From an uncultured Bacteroides sp. (lineage in GTDB: Bacteria; Bacteroidota; Bacteroidia; Bacteroidales; Bacteroidaceae), in NCBI GenBank assembly GCA_945607605.1, contig CALYZE010000003.1, positions 1 through 64,000 of the forward strand: a DNA stretch of 64,000 nt, read 5' to 3'. The stretch's first letter is position 1; every line of letters begins with the position of its first letter. This document shows positions 52,101 to 61,498 of this stretch, piece by piece. Position numbers and translations under genes: made by a program. The notes under the pieces are model-generated. The model was not told the DNA's origin and did no database searches. It saw only the letters and a program-made list of their open reading frames with translations.

Positions 52101-53609
52101 ATGAACGGATTTGATCAATATGAAGTATGGTTTGTAACCGGAGCACAGCTCCTATACGGAGGTGACGCAGTCATTGCAGTAGATGCACACAGCAACGAAA
52201 TGGTAAAAGGCCTGAATGATTCAGGAAAATTGCCTATCAAGGTCGTTTATAAAGGAACGGTAAACTCTGCTAAAGAAGTGACAGCTACTTTCAAAGCTGC
52301 TAATAATGATGATAAATGTGTCGGAGTTATCACTTGGATGCATACATTCTCTCCCGCCAAGATGTGGATTCATGGTTTGCAAGAGCTAAAAAGACCTTTA
52401 CTGCATTTCCACACACAATTCAACAAGGAGATTCCTTGGGAGACAATGGATATGGACTTTATGAATCTTAACCAAAGTGCCCATGGTGACCGCGAATTTG
52501 GACATATAGTAACCCGTATGCGTAAAAATCGCAAAGTGGTAGTTGGACACTGGCAAGATGAAAAAGCACAAAAACAGATTGCTGCATGGATGCGTGTTGC
52601 TGCCGCATGGGCGGACGCACAAGACATGTTGATTATCCGCTTCGGCGACCAAATGAACAATGTAGCTGTGACAGACGGCGACAAGGTCAGTGCCGAGCAA
52701 GTATTGGGATATCACGTAGATTATTATCCCATCAACGATGTCATGACTTATTATAATGCTGTGCCCGATGAAGAGGTAAAAGAACTCGTTGCTGAATATT
52801 TCAAATCATACGACCATGATACCACTTTGGAAAAAGAAGGAACAGAAGGTTATACTAAAGTTTGGAATTCTGCCAAAGCAGAAATCGCTATCCGTCGCGT
52901 ATTAAAGGATACAGGAGCCAAGGGCTTCACTACTAATTTCAACGACCTAGGCGATTTTGATCAAATACCCGGACTAGCATCACAACGCTTGATGTCAGAA
53001 GGGTATGGTTTCGGAGCAGAGGGTGATTGGAAAACCGCAGCTCTCTATCGCACCACTTGGTTCATGAGCCAAGGTATGCCTAAAGGTTGCTCTTTCCTTG
53101 AAGATTACACATTACACTTCGATGGAGAAAAGAGCGCTATCCTACAGGCACACATGCTCGAAATATGTCCGTTAATTGCCGAACAAAAACCAAAACTGGA
53201 AGTACATCGTCTGAGCATTGGAATAGACAGCGAAACAGCTCGTTTGGTATTCACCAGCAAACAGGGTAAGGGAGTAGCAGCTACAATCGTTGATTTAGGT
53301 AACCGTTTCCGCCTCATCGTAAACAAGGTAGAATGCATCAAGAGCAAGCCACTACCCAAACTTCCTGTTGCAAGTGCATTATGGATTCCGATGCCTAACC
53401 TTGAAGTAGGTGCAGCTGCCTGGATTCTTGCAGGTGGAACACACCATACAAGCTTCTCTTACGATCTCACTGTAGAGTATTGGGAAGACTTCGCTGAAAT
53501 GGCAGGTATCGAAATGGTAGTTATTGACGAAAACACTACCATCAGCGAATTCAAGAAAGAATTACGCATGAATGAAGTTTATTATCTATTGAACAAAGCA
53601 CTTTGTTGA
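52101..53609 (+). CDS. araA: L-arabinose isomerase
   Basis: The 502-residue cytosolic enzyme converts L-arabinose to L-ribulose. Characteristic stretches are YEVWFVTGAQLLYGGDAV, WMHTFSPAKMWIHGLQ, LLHFHTQFNKEIPWETMDMD, FTTNFNDLGDFDQIPGLASQ (with a metal-ligand Glu in LMSEGYGFGAEGDWKTA) and WILAGGTHHTSFSYDL. Length is the usual 500. It starts 41 bases after araD across an AT-rich spacer and ends 2 bases before araB. Confidence 0.97.
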   Translation: MNGFDQYEVWFVTGAQLLYGGDAVIAVDAHSNEMVKGLNDSGKLPIKVVYKGTVNSAKEVTATFKAANNDDKCVGVITWMHTFSPAKMWIHGLQELKRPLLHFHTQFNKEIPWETMDMDFMNLNQSAHGDREFGHIVTRMRKNRKVVVGHWQDEKAQKQIAAWMRVAAAWADAQDMLIIRFGDQMNNVAVTDGDKVSAEQVLGYHVDYYPINDVMTYYNAVPDEEVKELVAEYFKSYDHDTTLEKEGTEGYTKVWNSAKAEIAIRRVLKDTGAKGFTTNFNDLGDFDQIPGLASQRLMSEGYGFGAEGDWKTAALYRTTWFMSQGMPKGCSFLEDYTLHFDGEKSAILQAHMLEICPLIAEQKPKLEVHRLSIGIDSETARLVFTSKQGKGVAATIVDLGNRFRLIVNKVECIKSKPLPKLPVASALWIPMPNLEVGAAAWILAGGTHHTSFSYDLTVEYWEDFAEMAGIEMVVIDENTTISEFKKELRMNEVYYLLNKALC

Positions 53610-53611
53610 TT

Positions 53612-55210
53612 ATGAAACCAGATGCAAAATCGACCATTGAAACAGGCAAAGCCATTCTTGGCATAGAATTCGGGTCTACCCGAATAAAAGCTGTTTTGAT
53701 TGATCAAAAAAATAAACCTATTGCTCAAGGAAGTCACACCTGGGAAAACCAGTTGGTTGACGGACTTTGGACATATAGTGTGGAAGAAATCTGGCATGGA
53801 GTACAAGATTGTTATGCTGACCTTCGCTTGAACGTAAAGAACCTATATAACGTAGAAATAGAAACATTGGCTGCAATAGGTGTCAGTGCTATGATGCACG
53901 GTTATATGGCATTCAATAAAAAAGAAGAGCTCCTAGTCCCTTTCCGTACTTGGAGAAACACCCATACCGGCAAGGCAGCTGCAGCCTTATCAGAACTATT
54001 CGTATATAACATACCTTTGCGATGGAGTATCTCTCATTTATATCAGGCTATTTTGGACAACGAAGCACATGTTAAAGAGATTGACTACTTGACAACTTTA
54101 GCAGGATATATTCATTGGCAAATGACAGGGCAAAAGGTATTGGGTATAGGAGATGCATCAGGTATGCTCCCCATAGATCCAGTCACCAAGAATTACTCTG
54201 CTGAAATGGTGGCGAAGTTCGACCAGTTAATTACTCCACAGGGATATAGTTGGAAACTCTTAGAGATTCTTCCAAAGGTATTGTCAGCCGGTGAAAACGC
54301 AGGCGTTCTCACAGTAGAGGGAGCCCAAAAACTCGACGTATCAGGCAATCTGAAAGCAGGGATACTTGTTTGTCCGCCCGAAGGAGATGCAGGCACAGGT
54401 ATGGTTGCGACCAATGCTGTCAAACAACGCACAGGAAATGTTTCGGCAGGTACTTCGTCATTCTCCATGATTGTATTGGAGAAAGACTTATCAAAACCGT
54501 ACGAAGTGATTGATATGGTTACAACTCCTGACGGAAGTCCTGTAGCTATGGTGCATTGCAATAATTGCACGTCTGATCTCAACGCATGGATTAATTTGTT
54601 TAAAGAATACCAAGAACTACTAGGGATCCCTGTAGACATGAACGAGGTATATGGAAAACTTTACAACCATGCTCTGACAGGCAATGCCGATTGCGGAGGT
54701 CTCATTTCATACAACTACATCTCAGGTGAGCCTGTGATGGGGTTTGCTGATGGAAGGCCTATGTTTGTACGTTCGCCTAATGACAAGTTTACTCTTGCAA
54801 ACTTCATGCGGACCCATCTGTATGCTTCTGTCGGCGTTCTCAAGATTGGTAATGATATCCTATTCAAAGAAGAAAGAATCAAAGTGGATAGAATCACAGG
54901 ACACGGAGGATTATTTAAAACAAAAAATGTAGGTCAAAAGGTACTAGCCGCTGCACTAAATTCACCTATTTCTGTGATGGAAACTGCCGGTGAAGGTGGT
55001 GCCTGGGGCATTGCTTTATTGGGTTCTTATCTCGTGAATAACGAAAAGAACCTACCTCTTGCTGCTTTCCTCGACGAACAAGTTTTTGGTGGAGATGCAG
55101 GCGTTGAAATTTCACCTACCCTTGAAGATGTAGAAGGTTTCAACAGATACATCGAAAACTATAAGGCAGCCTTGCCCATCGAAACTGCAGCAGTAAGATT
55201 TAAAAAATAA
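53612..55210 (+). CDS. araB: FGGY-family L-ribulokinase
   Basis: The 532-residue kinase phosphorylates L-ribulose. FGGY features are ILGIEFGSTRIKAVLIDQKN at the N-terminus, the catalytic region IGVSAMMHGYMAF, GDASGMLPID, SAGTSSFSMIVLEKDLSKPY and the C-terminal ITGHGGLFKTKNVGQKVLAA with AGEGGAWGIALL. It is closer to the xylulokinase-like branch than to Enterobacterial AraB, but its position after araA and araD makes ribulokinase the likely role. The ATG at 53612 is 2 bases after the araA stop. An in-frame TTG at 53603 overlapping araA is less likely. Confidence 0.9.
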   Translation: MKPDAKSTIETGKAILGIEFGSTRIKAVLIDQKNKPIAQGSHTWENQLVDGLWTYSVEEIWHGVQDCYADLRLNVKNLYNVEIETLAAIGVSAMMHGYMAFNKKEELLVPFRTWRNTHTGKAAAALSELFVYNIPLRWSISHLYQAILDNEAHVKEIDYLTTLAGYIHWQMTGQKVLGIGDASGMLPIDPVTKNYSAEMVAKFDQLITPQGYSWKLLEILPKVLSAGENAGVLTVEGAQKLDVSGNLKAGILVCPPEGDAGTGMVATNAVKQRTGNVSAGTSSFSMIVLEKDLSKPYEVIDMVTTPDGSPVAMVHCNNCTSDLNAWINLFKEYQELLGIPVDMNEVYGKLYNHALTGNADCGGLISYNYISGEPVMGFADGRPMFVRSPNDKFTLANFMRTHLYASVGVLKIGNDILFKEERIKVDRITGHGGLFKTKNVGQKVLAAALNSPISVMETAGEGGAWGIALLGSYLVNNEKNLPLAAFLDEQVFGGDAGVEISPTLEDVEGFNRYIENYKAALPIETAAVRFKK

Positions 55211-55238
55211 TTCTGCCACTCATAAAGATAATTATAAA

Positions 55239-55318
55239 TTCTGTCATGCTGAACACAGTTGAAGTGTCACTCTTCCATTAGCAAGAGTAAATTCCTCGAC
55301 AAATTCAGCATGACAGAA
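55239..55318. repeat. REP-like palindromic element
   Basis: TTCTGTCATGCTGAA (55239-55253) and its exact reverse complement (55304-55318) enclose a 50-base interior that has its own hairpin (ACTCTT/AAGAGT). The outer arm resembles GTCATGCTGAA-type repeats that I recall as dispersed in Bacteroidota genomes. It lies between araB and the GH51 gene, where it could also end or stabilise the transcript. Confidence 0.7.
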
Positions 55319-55444
55319 AATTATCTCTATTATATCCTGATCCCTCTTTCTCTACTCAGAACTCTGAACAATGGATTTCCTCTAACTGATCGGAGTAACT
55401 ATGATCTCTACTACATTACAAACATCATATAATTAATAACCATT

Positions 55445-56989
55445 ATGAGAAACAAACTTCTTTTCAGCAGTGTCCTTTTGGCTGCTTCCGTATCTTTGTC
55501 AGCACAAACAAGCGCAACAATCACTGTTCACGCCGACCAAGGTACACAGATAATTCCCAAGGAGATATACGGTCAGTTTGCCGAACATCTTGGCACCTGC
55601 ATCTATGGAGGACTTTGGGTAGGAGAAAACTCCAACATTCCAAATACGAACGGTTATCGTACCGATGTTTTCAATGCTTTGAAAGAGCTGCAAATTCCTG
55701 TCCTTCGCTGGCCAGGAGGTTGTTTTGCCGATGAGTATCATTGGATGGACGGTATCGGGCCGAAAGCAGACCGACCTAAAATGGTAAACAATAATTGGGG
55801 AGGCACTATCGAAGACAACAGTTTCGGTACTCACGAATTCCTCAATCTTTGTGAGATGTTGGGTTGTGAACCATATATCAGTGGAAACGTAGGTAGCGGT
55901 ACCGTAGAAGAACTAGCCAAATGGGTAGAGTATATGACTTCTAACGGAGATTCTCCCATGGCAAATCTTCGTCGCAAAAATGGACGCGACCAAGCATGGA
56001 ACGTAAAATACCTCGGAGTAGGCAATGAAAGCTGGGGCTGCGGTGGAAGCATGCGTCCTGAATATTATGCCGACCTTTATCGTCGTTATTCTACTTATTG
56101 TCGCAATTATGACGGAAACTCTCTATTCAAGATTGCCAGTGGCGCCAGTGATTATGATTATAATTGGACTAAAGTGTTGATGGATCGTGTAGGTGGTCGA
56201 ATGCATGGTCTTTCTCTCCACTACTATACAGTTACCGGATGGAACGGCAGTAAAGGCTCAGCCACTCAATTCAGCAAAGACGATTATTATTGGACAATGG
56301 GTAAATGCTTAGAAATCGAAGATGTCATCAAGAAGCATTGCACCATTATGGACGAATACGATAAAAACAAACGTATTGCTCTTATGCTTGACGAATGGGG
56401 CACATGGTGGGATGAAGAGCCTGGTACCATACACGGACATCTCTATCAACAAAATACGTTGCGTGATGCTTTCGTAGCCTCCTTAAGCTTTGATATTTTC
56501 CACAAATATACAGACCGTCTGAAAATGGCAAATATCGCACAGATTGTGAATGTACTACAATCCATGATTCTGACCAACGATAAAGGTATTGTACTAACTC
56601 CCACTTATTACGCATTTAAGATGTACAAAGTGCATCAAGACGCGACTTACCTCCCACTCGATCTGGACTGCAAAATCATGGATGTGCGTGACCATCGCAA
56701 AGTGCCAATGATAAGTGCTACAGCCTCCAAAAACAAAGACGGCAAAATTCATATTTCCATGTCGAATATCGATGCCGACAATGCACAGGAGATCATTATA
56801 AATTTACCTAATATAAAGGCAAGAAAAGCAGTAGGTGAAATTTTAACTTCTTCCAATCTGACTGATTATAACTCTTTTGATAATCCTAATAATGTAAAAT
56901 TAGCTCCGTTCAAAGAGGTAAAAATAAATAAAGAAGAATTGAAGATAAAACTACCTCCCAAGTCAATTGTTACTATTGAGTTACAGTAA
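55445..56989 (+). CDS. GH51 alpha-L-arabinofuranosidase (arabinose operon copy)
   Basis: The 514-residue exported enzyme (signal LLFSSVLLAASVSLSAQ) begins the catalytic domain at once (GTQIIPKEIYGQFAEHLGTC), with acid/base Glu195 (GVGNESWG) and nucleophile Glu317 (MLDEWGTWW), then a C-terminal beta domain ending PPKSIVTIELQ. It lacks the N-terminal extra domain of the 660-residue GH51 at 24925, so the two are distinct subtypes. It should trim short arabino-oligosaccharides in the periplasm. It is separated from araB by a REP-like element, so expression may be partly independent. Confidence 0.93.
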   Translation: MRNKLLFSSVLLAASVSLSAQTSATITVHADQGTQIIPKEIYGQFAEHLGTCIYGGLWVGENSNIPNTNGYRTDVFNALKELQIPVLRWPGGCFADEYHWMDGIGPKADRPKMVNNNWGGTIEDNSFGTHEFLNLCEMLGCEPYISGNVGSGTVEELAKWVEYMTSNGDSPMANLRRKNGRDQAWNVKYLGVGNESWGCGGSMRPEYYADLYRRYSTYCRNYDGNSLFKIASGASDYDYNWTKVLMDRVGGRMHGLSLHYYTVTGWNGSKGSATQFSKDDYYWTMGKCLEIEDVIKKHCTIMDEYDKNKRIALMLDEWGTWWDEEPGTIHGHLYQQNTLRDAFVASLSFDIFHKYTDRLKMANIAQIVNVLQSMILTNDKGIVLTPTYYAFKMYKVHQDATYLPLDLDCKIMDVRDHRKVPMISATASKNKDGKIHISMSNIDADNAQEIIINLPNIKARKAVGEILTSSNLTDYNSFDNPNNVKLAPFKEVKINKEELKIKLPPKSIVTIELQ

Positions 56990-57085
56990 TTCCGCTAAAA
57001 ATAGTTATTGTATTTTTCATAAGAATCAGGCGGGATGCTTAATAAAAAGGCACTCTCTCTATGTTGATAATTACACATAAAGAGT

Positions 57086-57093
57086 TATCTTTG
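57086..57093 (+). promoter_or_regulatory. -7 promoter box of the transketolase gene
   Basis: TATCTTTG matches TAnnTTTG. A GTTG at 57063-57066 lies 19 bases upstream as a near -33 element. The ATG follows after 64 bases, so tkt has its own promoter apart from the arabinose operon. Confidence 0.6.
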
Positions 57094-57157
57094 TCCTGTT
57101 AAAATTAACAAGCAGCCCGCTAATAACTTGTAGTACTCAAAACTAATAATAAATAAT

Positions 57158-59167
57158 ATGAACGACAACAAACTAATGAACCGCGCGGCGGATAACATCC
57201 GCATTCTCGCGGCATCTATGGTTGAGAAAGCCAATTCCGGACATCCCGGCGGTGCCATGGGTGGTGCAGATTTTATAAATGTGCTCTTTTCCGAGTTTCT
57301 TGTATATGACCCCACAAACCCTACATGGGAAGGACGTGACCGTTTTTTCCTTGATCCGGGACACATGTCACCGATGCTCTATTCCACTTTAGCATTGACA
57401 GGCAAATTCACGTTAGATGAACTGAAAGAATTTCGTCAATGGGGAAGTCCTACTCCGGGACATCCCGAGCGCGACATCATGCGCGGCATTGAAAACACTT
57501 CAGGCCCATTAGGACAAGGACATACATTCGCTGTAGGTGCAGCCATCGCTGCCAAATTTATGAAAGCGCGTTTTGAAGAAGTGATGAATGAAACCATTTA
57601 CGCGTATATTTCTGACGGTGGTATTCAAGAAGAAATTTCGCAAGGTGCCGGACGTATTGCCGGAGCACTCGGTTTGAACAATCTCATCATGTTCTATGAT
57701 TCCAACGACATCCAACTTTCTACCGAGACTAAAGATGTAACCATTGAAGATACCGGTAAAAAATATGAAGCATGGGGATGGAATGTTATCAAAATTGACG
57801 GTAACGACCCTGATGCAATCCGTGTGGCACTTAACCAAGCCAAAGCAGAAAAAGAATGCCCTACCTTGATTATCGGACACACCGTTATGGGTAAAGGGGC
57901 ACGTAAGGCAGACGGTAGCAGCTACGAAGCCAATTGCGCAACTCACGGTGCTCCTCTCGGGGGAGACGCTTACGTCAACACGATTAAAAACCTCAATGGT
58001 GATCCTACCAATCCATTTTTTATCTTCCCTGAAGTGAGCGAACTATATGCAAAGCGTGCCACCGAGTTGAAGAAAATCATGGCCGAAAAGTATGCCGCTA
58101 AAGCAGCTTGGGCAAAAGCAAATCCTGAAAAAGCTGCCAAGTTGGAATTGTTCTTCTCCGGCAAAGCCCCTGAAGTGAATTGGACTGCTATCGAACAAAA
58201 AGCCAATGCAGCAACTCGTGCTGCTTCAGCTACTGTTCTAAGTTCACTTGCTACACAAGTGGAGAATATGGTGGTAGCTTCTGCCGATTTGTCTAACTCT
58301 GATAAAACCGATGGTTTCTTAAAGAAAACTCACGCTTTCAAAAAAGGTGATTTCAGTGGCGCATTCTTCCAAGCAGGAGTTTCCGAACTAACCATGGCTT
58401 GCTGCTGTATCGGTATGGCTCTACACGGTGGTGTAATCCCCGCGTGTGGTACATTCTTCGTATTCTCCGACTACATGAAACCAGCCGTACGCATGGCAGC
58501 CCTCATGGAAGTGCCTGTAAAGTTCATCTGGACGCACGATGCATTCCGTGTAGGTGAAGATGGTCCTACCCATGAACCGGTAGAACAAGAAGCACAAATC
58601 CGTTTGATGGAGAAACTTAAAAATCATAAAGGACACAACTCCATGTTGGTACTCCGTCCGGCAGATGCAGAAGAAACAACTGTAGCGTGGAAGCTTGCCA
58701 TGGAAAATGTAGCTACACCTACAGCTTTGATTTTCTCTCGCCAAGATATTAAGAACCTACCTATAGGCAACAATTACGAACAAGCCGCTAAAGGAGCATA
58801 CATTGTTGCCGATTCTGACGAAAATCCAGATATCATTCTTGTTGCTTCCGGTTCTGAAGTAGCTACATTGGTAGCCGGTACGGAGTTATTGCGTAAAGAT
58901 GGTATCAAGGTGCGTATCGTTTCTGCTCCATCCGAAGGTTTATTCCGTAGTCAAGCCCCCGGATATCAAGAGAGTATTCTCCCTTGTTGCGCTAAAGTAT
59001 TCGGTCTGACAGCTGGATTACCCGTTACCTTAGAAGGTTTGACAGGCGCCAATGGTAAAGTTTGGGGATTAGAATCCTTCGGTTTCTCCGCACCCTACAA
59101 AGTGTTAGATGAGAAATTAGGCTTTACAGCAGAGAATGTATATAAACAAGTAAAAGCCATGCTTTAA
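57158..59167 (+). CDS. tkt: Transketolase
   Basis: The 669-residue thiamine-diphosphate enzyme of the pentose phosphate pathway takes up the xylulose 5-phosphate made by AraABD. Visible parts are ANSGHPGGAMGGADFINVLF, PLGQGHTFAVGAAIAAKFMK, HTVMGKGARKADGSSYEANC, the pyrimidine-domain TMACCCIGMALHGG and FIWTHDAFRVGEDGPTHEPV. The cofactor loop reads YISDGGIQEEIS where most transketolases have GDG and MEG, a variant I associate with Bacteroidota. It is followed by a hairpin and rpiB. Confidence 0.96.
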   Translation: MNDNKLMNRAADNIRILAASMVEKANSGHPGGAMGGADFINVLFSEFLVYDPTNPTWEGRDRFFLDPGHMSPMLYSTLALTGKFTLDELKEFRQWGSPTPGHPERDIMRGIENTSGPLGQGHTFAVGAAIAAKFMKARFEEVMNETIYAYISDGGIQEEISQGAGRIAGALGLNNLIMFYDSNDIQLSTETKDVTIEDTGKKYEAWGWNVIKIDGNDPDAIRVALNQAKAEKECPTLIIGHTVMGKGARKADGSSYEANCATHGAPLGGDAYVNTIKNLNGDPTNPFFIFPEVSELYAKRATELKKIMAEKYAAKAAWAKANPEKAAKLELFFSGKAPEVNWTAIEQKANAATRAASATVLSSLATQVENMVVASADLSNSDKTDGFLKKTHAFKKGDFSGAFFQAGVSELTMACCCIGMALHGGVIPACGTFFVFSDYMKPAVRMAALMEVPVKFIWTHDAFRVGEDGPTHEPVEQEAQIRLMEKLKNHKGHNSMLVLRPADAEETTVAWKLAMENVATPTALIFSRQDIKNLPIGNNYEQAAKGAYIVADSDENPDIILVASGSEVATLVAGTELLRKDGIKVRIVSAPSEGLFRSQAPGYQESILPCCAKVFGLTAGLPVTLEGLTGANGKVWGLESFGFSAPYKVLDEKLGFTAENVYKQVKAML

Positions 59168-59173
59168 AATAAG

Positions 59174-59209
59174 AAATGGAGTTGTTTTGTTATGAAAGCA
59201 ACTCCATTT
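59174..59209 (+). terminator. Hairpin between tkt and rpiB
   Basis: AAATGGAGTTG (59174-59184) pairs perfectly with CAACTCCATTT (59199-59209) around a 14-base loop. There is only a short T run, so it may be leaky. The longer rpiB frame would start at 59192, inside this loop, which supports the later ATG. Confidence 0.65.
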
Positions 59210-59245
59210 ATGCTATCATATACCAATCATAAAATCGTAGATATA

Positions 59246-59689
59246 ATGAAAACTATTGGGATCTGTTCCGACCATGCAGGATTCGAATTGAAAGAACATG
59301 TTCGTAGTTGGTTAGAAGCCAAAGGTTGGGCATACAAAGATTTTGGCACCTACTCTACTGAAAGTTGCGATTATCCTGACTTTGCCCATGCTCTTGCCGA
59401 GGCCGTAGAATCCGGTGAATTCTATCCGGGAATTGCAATTTGCGGAAGTGGTGAGGGCATCAGTATGACGTTGAATAAACATCAAGGCATTCGTGCTGCC
59501 TTATGCTGGAAGGCGGAAATTGCACACTTAGCACGTCAGCACAATGATGCTAATGTGCTTGCCATGCCGGGACGATTTATCAGCACTGAAGAAGCGGATA
59601 TGATTATGACTGAATTCTTCAAGACACCATTTGAAGGCGGACGCCACCAAAAAAGAATAGATAAAATTCCGCTTCAGAAAAAAGACTAA
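59246..59689 (+). CDS. rpiB: Ribose-5-phosphate isomerase B
   Basis: The 147-residue product interconverts ribose 5-phosphate and ribulose 5-phosphate. It has the RpiB/LacAB signature: IGICSDHAGFELKEHV, DFGTYSTESCDYPDFAHALA, ICGSGEGISMTLNKHQGIRA (catalytic Cys) and RQHNDANVLAMPGRFIS. The ATG at 59246 is chosen from family alignment and the upstream hairpin. It is transcribed with or just after tkt, completing the pentose branch. Confidence 0.94.
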   Translation: MKTIGICSDHAGFELKEHVRSWLEAKGWAYKDFGTYSTESCDYPDFAHALAEAVESGEFYPGIAICGSGEGISMTLNKHQGIRAALCWKAEIAHLARQHNDANVLAMPGRFISTEEADMIMTEFFKTPFEGGRHQKRIDKIPLQKKD

Positions 59690-59698
59690 TCTTTCGGA

Positions 59699-59760
59699 CA
59701 GGGATTGCACTAAGAAATGCGGTAAAACTTAGTTTTCTCTGATTTACAGTACAATCCCTG
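59699..59760 (+). terminator. Stem-loop after rpiB
   Basis: CAGGGATTG (59699-59707) pairs with CAATCCCTG (59752-59760), with a nested ACTAAG/CTTAGT hairpin inside. A T-rich stretch follows about 25 bases later. It is probably the end of the tkt-rpiB transcript, though it is not a textbook terminator. Confidence 0.5.
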
Positions 59761-59856
59761 CCTGAATACTTACATTTGAATAACTTCTTTTTATTTTTAT
59801 CAGTCTCTCTTACCCAATCCAATCAAATATTACACCTTTTCGGTCAAATACTTATC

Positions 59857-59886
59857 CTTGCAAATAGAAGTCTTTCCGTATTTTTG
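59857..59886 (+). promoter_or_regulatory. Promoter of the GH28 gene
   Basis: CTTG (59857-59860), a near -33 element, is followed after 18 bases by TATTTTTG (59879-59886), a full -7 match. The GH28 ATG lies 39 bases downstream. No TTGTCCACC operator is present here. Confidence 0.6.
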
Positions 59887-59924
59887 TGGCTGATATCTAA
59901 TAACCACTAAAAATAAAAGAATAC

Positions 59925-61328
59925 ATGAAAAGAGTATTAGGAGTTCTTTCCTTGCTTTTATCGGTTGCCATGGCTAGTGCCAACCCGATAGACTTTGACA
60001 AAGCTTTTAAAGAAAGCACCAAAATCGAAAAACAAATCAAGAAAACCTCATTCCCCAAACGTAAGTATCTTATTACTGATTTTGGGGCAAAGCCCAATAC
60101 ACCAGACAACCCTTGTCACGAAGAAATCAACCAAGCAATCATTACTTGCAGCCTCAATGGTGGTGGCACAGTTGTTATACCGAGAGGAACTTTTTACACA
60201 GGTCCCATTACTTTAAAGAGTCATGTAAACTTTCATGTAGAAGAAGGTGCCGTCTTGAAATTTTCCACCGACCAAAGTCTTTATTTCCCCGGAGTTATTA
60301 CTCGTTGGGAAGGACTCGATTGTTATAACGCCCGTCCACTCATTTATGCTTATGGTGAAACCAATATTGCAATAACAGGTAAAGGTACCATAGACGGACA
60401 AGGCTCCAATGAAACCTGGTGGCCTATGTGTGGCGCTCCTCGTTACGGCTGGAAAGAAGGTATGGTAGCCCAACGCAATGGAGGACGTGAGCGCCTACTC
60501 ATGTATGGTGAAACCTCTACTCCTATTTACAAACGTGTAATGAAGCCTGAAGACGGTCTGCGTCCTCAACTTATCAATCTTTACTCCTGCAATACGGTCT
60601 TGATAGAAGATGTCACTCTTTTGAATTCCCCATTTTGGGTCATTCACCCCCTCTTTTGTGAAAGCCTTATTGTACGTGGTGTTAAGGTATTCAATCGGGG
60701 ACCCAACGGAGATGGATGCGACCCTGAATCTTGTAAGAATGTGCTGATTGAAAATTGCACCTTTGATACCGGTGATGACTGCATCGCCATCAAATCTGGC
60801 CGTAATGCCGATGGTCGCAAATGGAACGTCCCTAGCGAAAATATCATTGTACGCAACTGCTTCATGAAGAAAGGCCATGGAGGTGTAGTCATTGGCAGTG
60901 AGATTTCGGGTGGATACCGCAATTTATATGTAGAAAACTGCAAAATGGATAGCCCGGACCTAGACCGTGTCATCCGCATCAAGACCAGTAGTTGCCGTGG
61001 CGGAATCATAGAGAACGTGTTTGTGCGCAACGTCACCGTAGGTCAATGCCGCGAAGCTGTGCTACGTATCAATCTTCAATACGAAAACAAAGAAAACTGT
61101 GACCGCAGCTTCCCTCCCATTGTGCGCAATGTACATTTGAAAAATGTGACCTGCGAAAAAAGTAAACTTGGCGTACTTATCATCGGCTTGGATGACGATG
61201 AACATGTATCCAATATCAGCGTAGAAGACTCTCACTTCAACAACGTTTCAAAAGACGGAAATGACATAAAAGGAGCAAAAGACGTTTCGTTCAAAAATCT
61301 CTATATAAACGGGAATCTTGTAAAGTAA
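59925..61328 (+). CDS. GH28 polygalacturonase-like glycosidase
   Basis: The 467-residue exported protein (signal MKRVLGVLSLLLSVAMASA) is a right-handed beta-helix. GH28 motifs are complete: GPNGDGCDPES (first Asp), DTGDDCIAIKSG (Asp pair), GHGGVVIGSEISGG (His) and VIRIKTS (RxK). It should hydrolyse galacturonan backbones or exo-cleave galacturonic acid in the periplasm. No lipobox. It is a single-gene unit with own promoter and terminator beside arabinan and pentose genes, which fits joint use of pectin. Confidence 0.92.
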   Translation: MKRVLGVLSLLLSVAMASANPIDFDKAFKESTKIEKQIKKTSFPKRKYLITDFGAKPNTPDNPCHEEINQAIITCSLNGGGTVVIPRGTFYTGPITLKSHVNFHVEEGAVLKFSTDQSLYFPGVITRWEGLDCYNARPLIYAYGETNIAITGKGTIDGQGSNETWWPMCGAPRYGWKEGMVAQRNGGRERLLMYGETSTPIYKRVMKPEDGLRPQLINLYSCNTVLIEDVTLLNSPFWVIHPLFCESLIVRGVKVFNRGPNGDGCDPESCKNVLIENCTFDTGDDCIAIKSGRNADGRKWNVPSENIIVRNCFMKKGHGGVVIGSEISGGYRNLYVENCKMDSPDLDRVIRIKTSSCRGGIIENVFVRNVTVGQCREAVLRINLQYENKENCDRSFPPIVRNVHLKNVTCEKSKLGVLIIGLDDDEHVSNISVEDSHFNNVSKDGNDIKGAKDVSFKNLYINGNLVK

Positions 61329-61352
61329 CACAACCACATTTATTATAGTATC

Positions 61353-61405
61353 AGCCCGAAGCCCTGACATTCTGATAGAATATCTTAGGACTTCGGGCTT
61401 TTTCT
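61353..61405 (+). terminator. Rho-independent terminator after GH28 gene
   Basis: AGCCCGAAG (61353-61361) pairs with CTTCGGGCT (61391-61399), followed by five T. The loop is long (29 bases) but can fold further. Confidence 0.8.
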
Positions 61406-61461
61406 TTGCTCATTTTTCTTATTTTTCACAGAGAAGATAGGTGTTGTCTTCAAATAAAAAC

Positions 61462-61469
61462 TATCTTTG
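61462..61469 (+). promoter_or_regulatory. -7 promoter box of the oxidoreductase operon
   Basis: TATCTTTG matches TAnnTTTG and lies 29 bases before the small TPR gene. Confidence 0.55.
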
Positions 61470-61498
61470 TAGCTCAATAACCCGGAACTCAGAATGAT

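Noticed and set aside
57509..57946. 145-codon minus-strand frame within tkt
   Set aside because: Antisense to conserved transketolase codons with no independent evidence.
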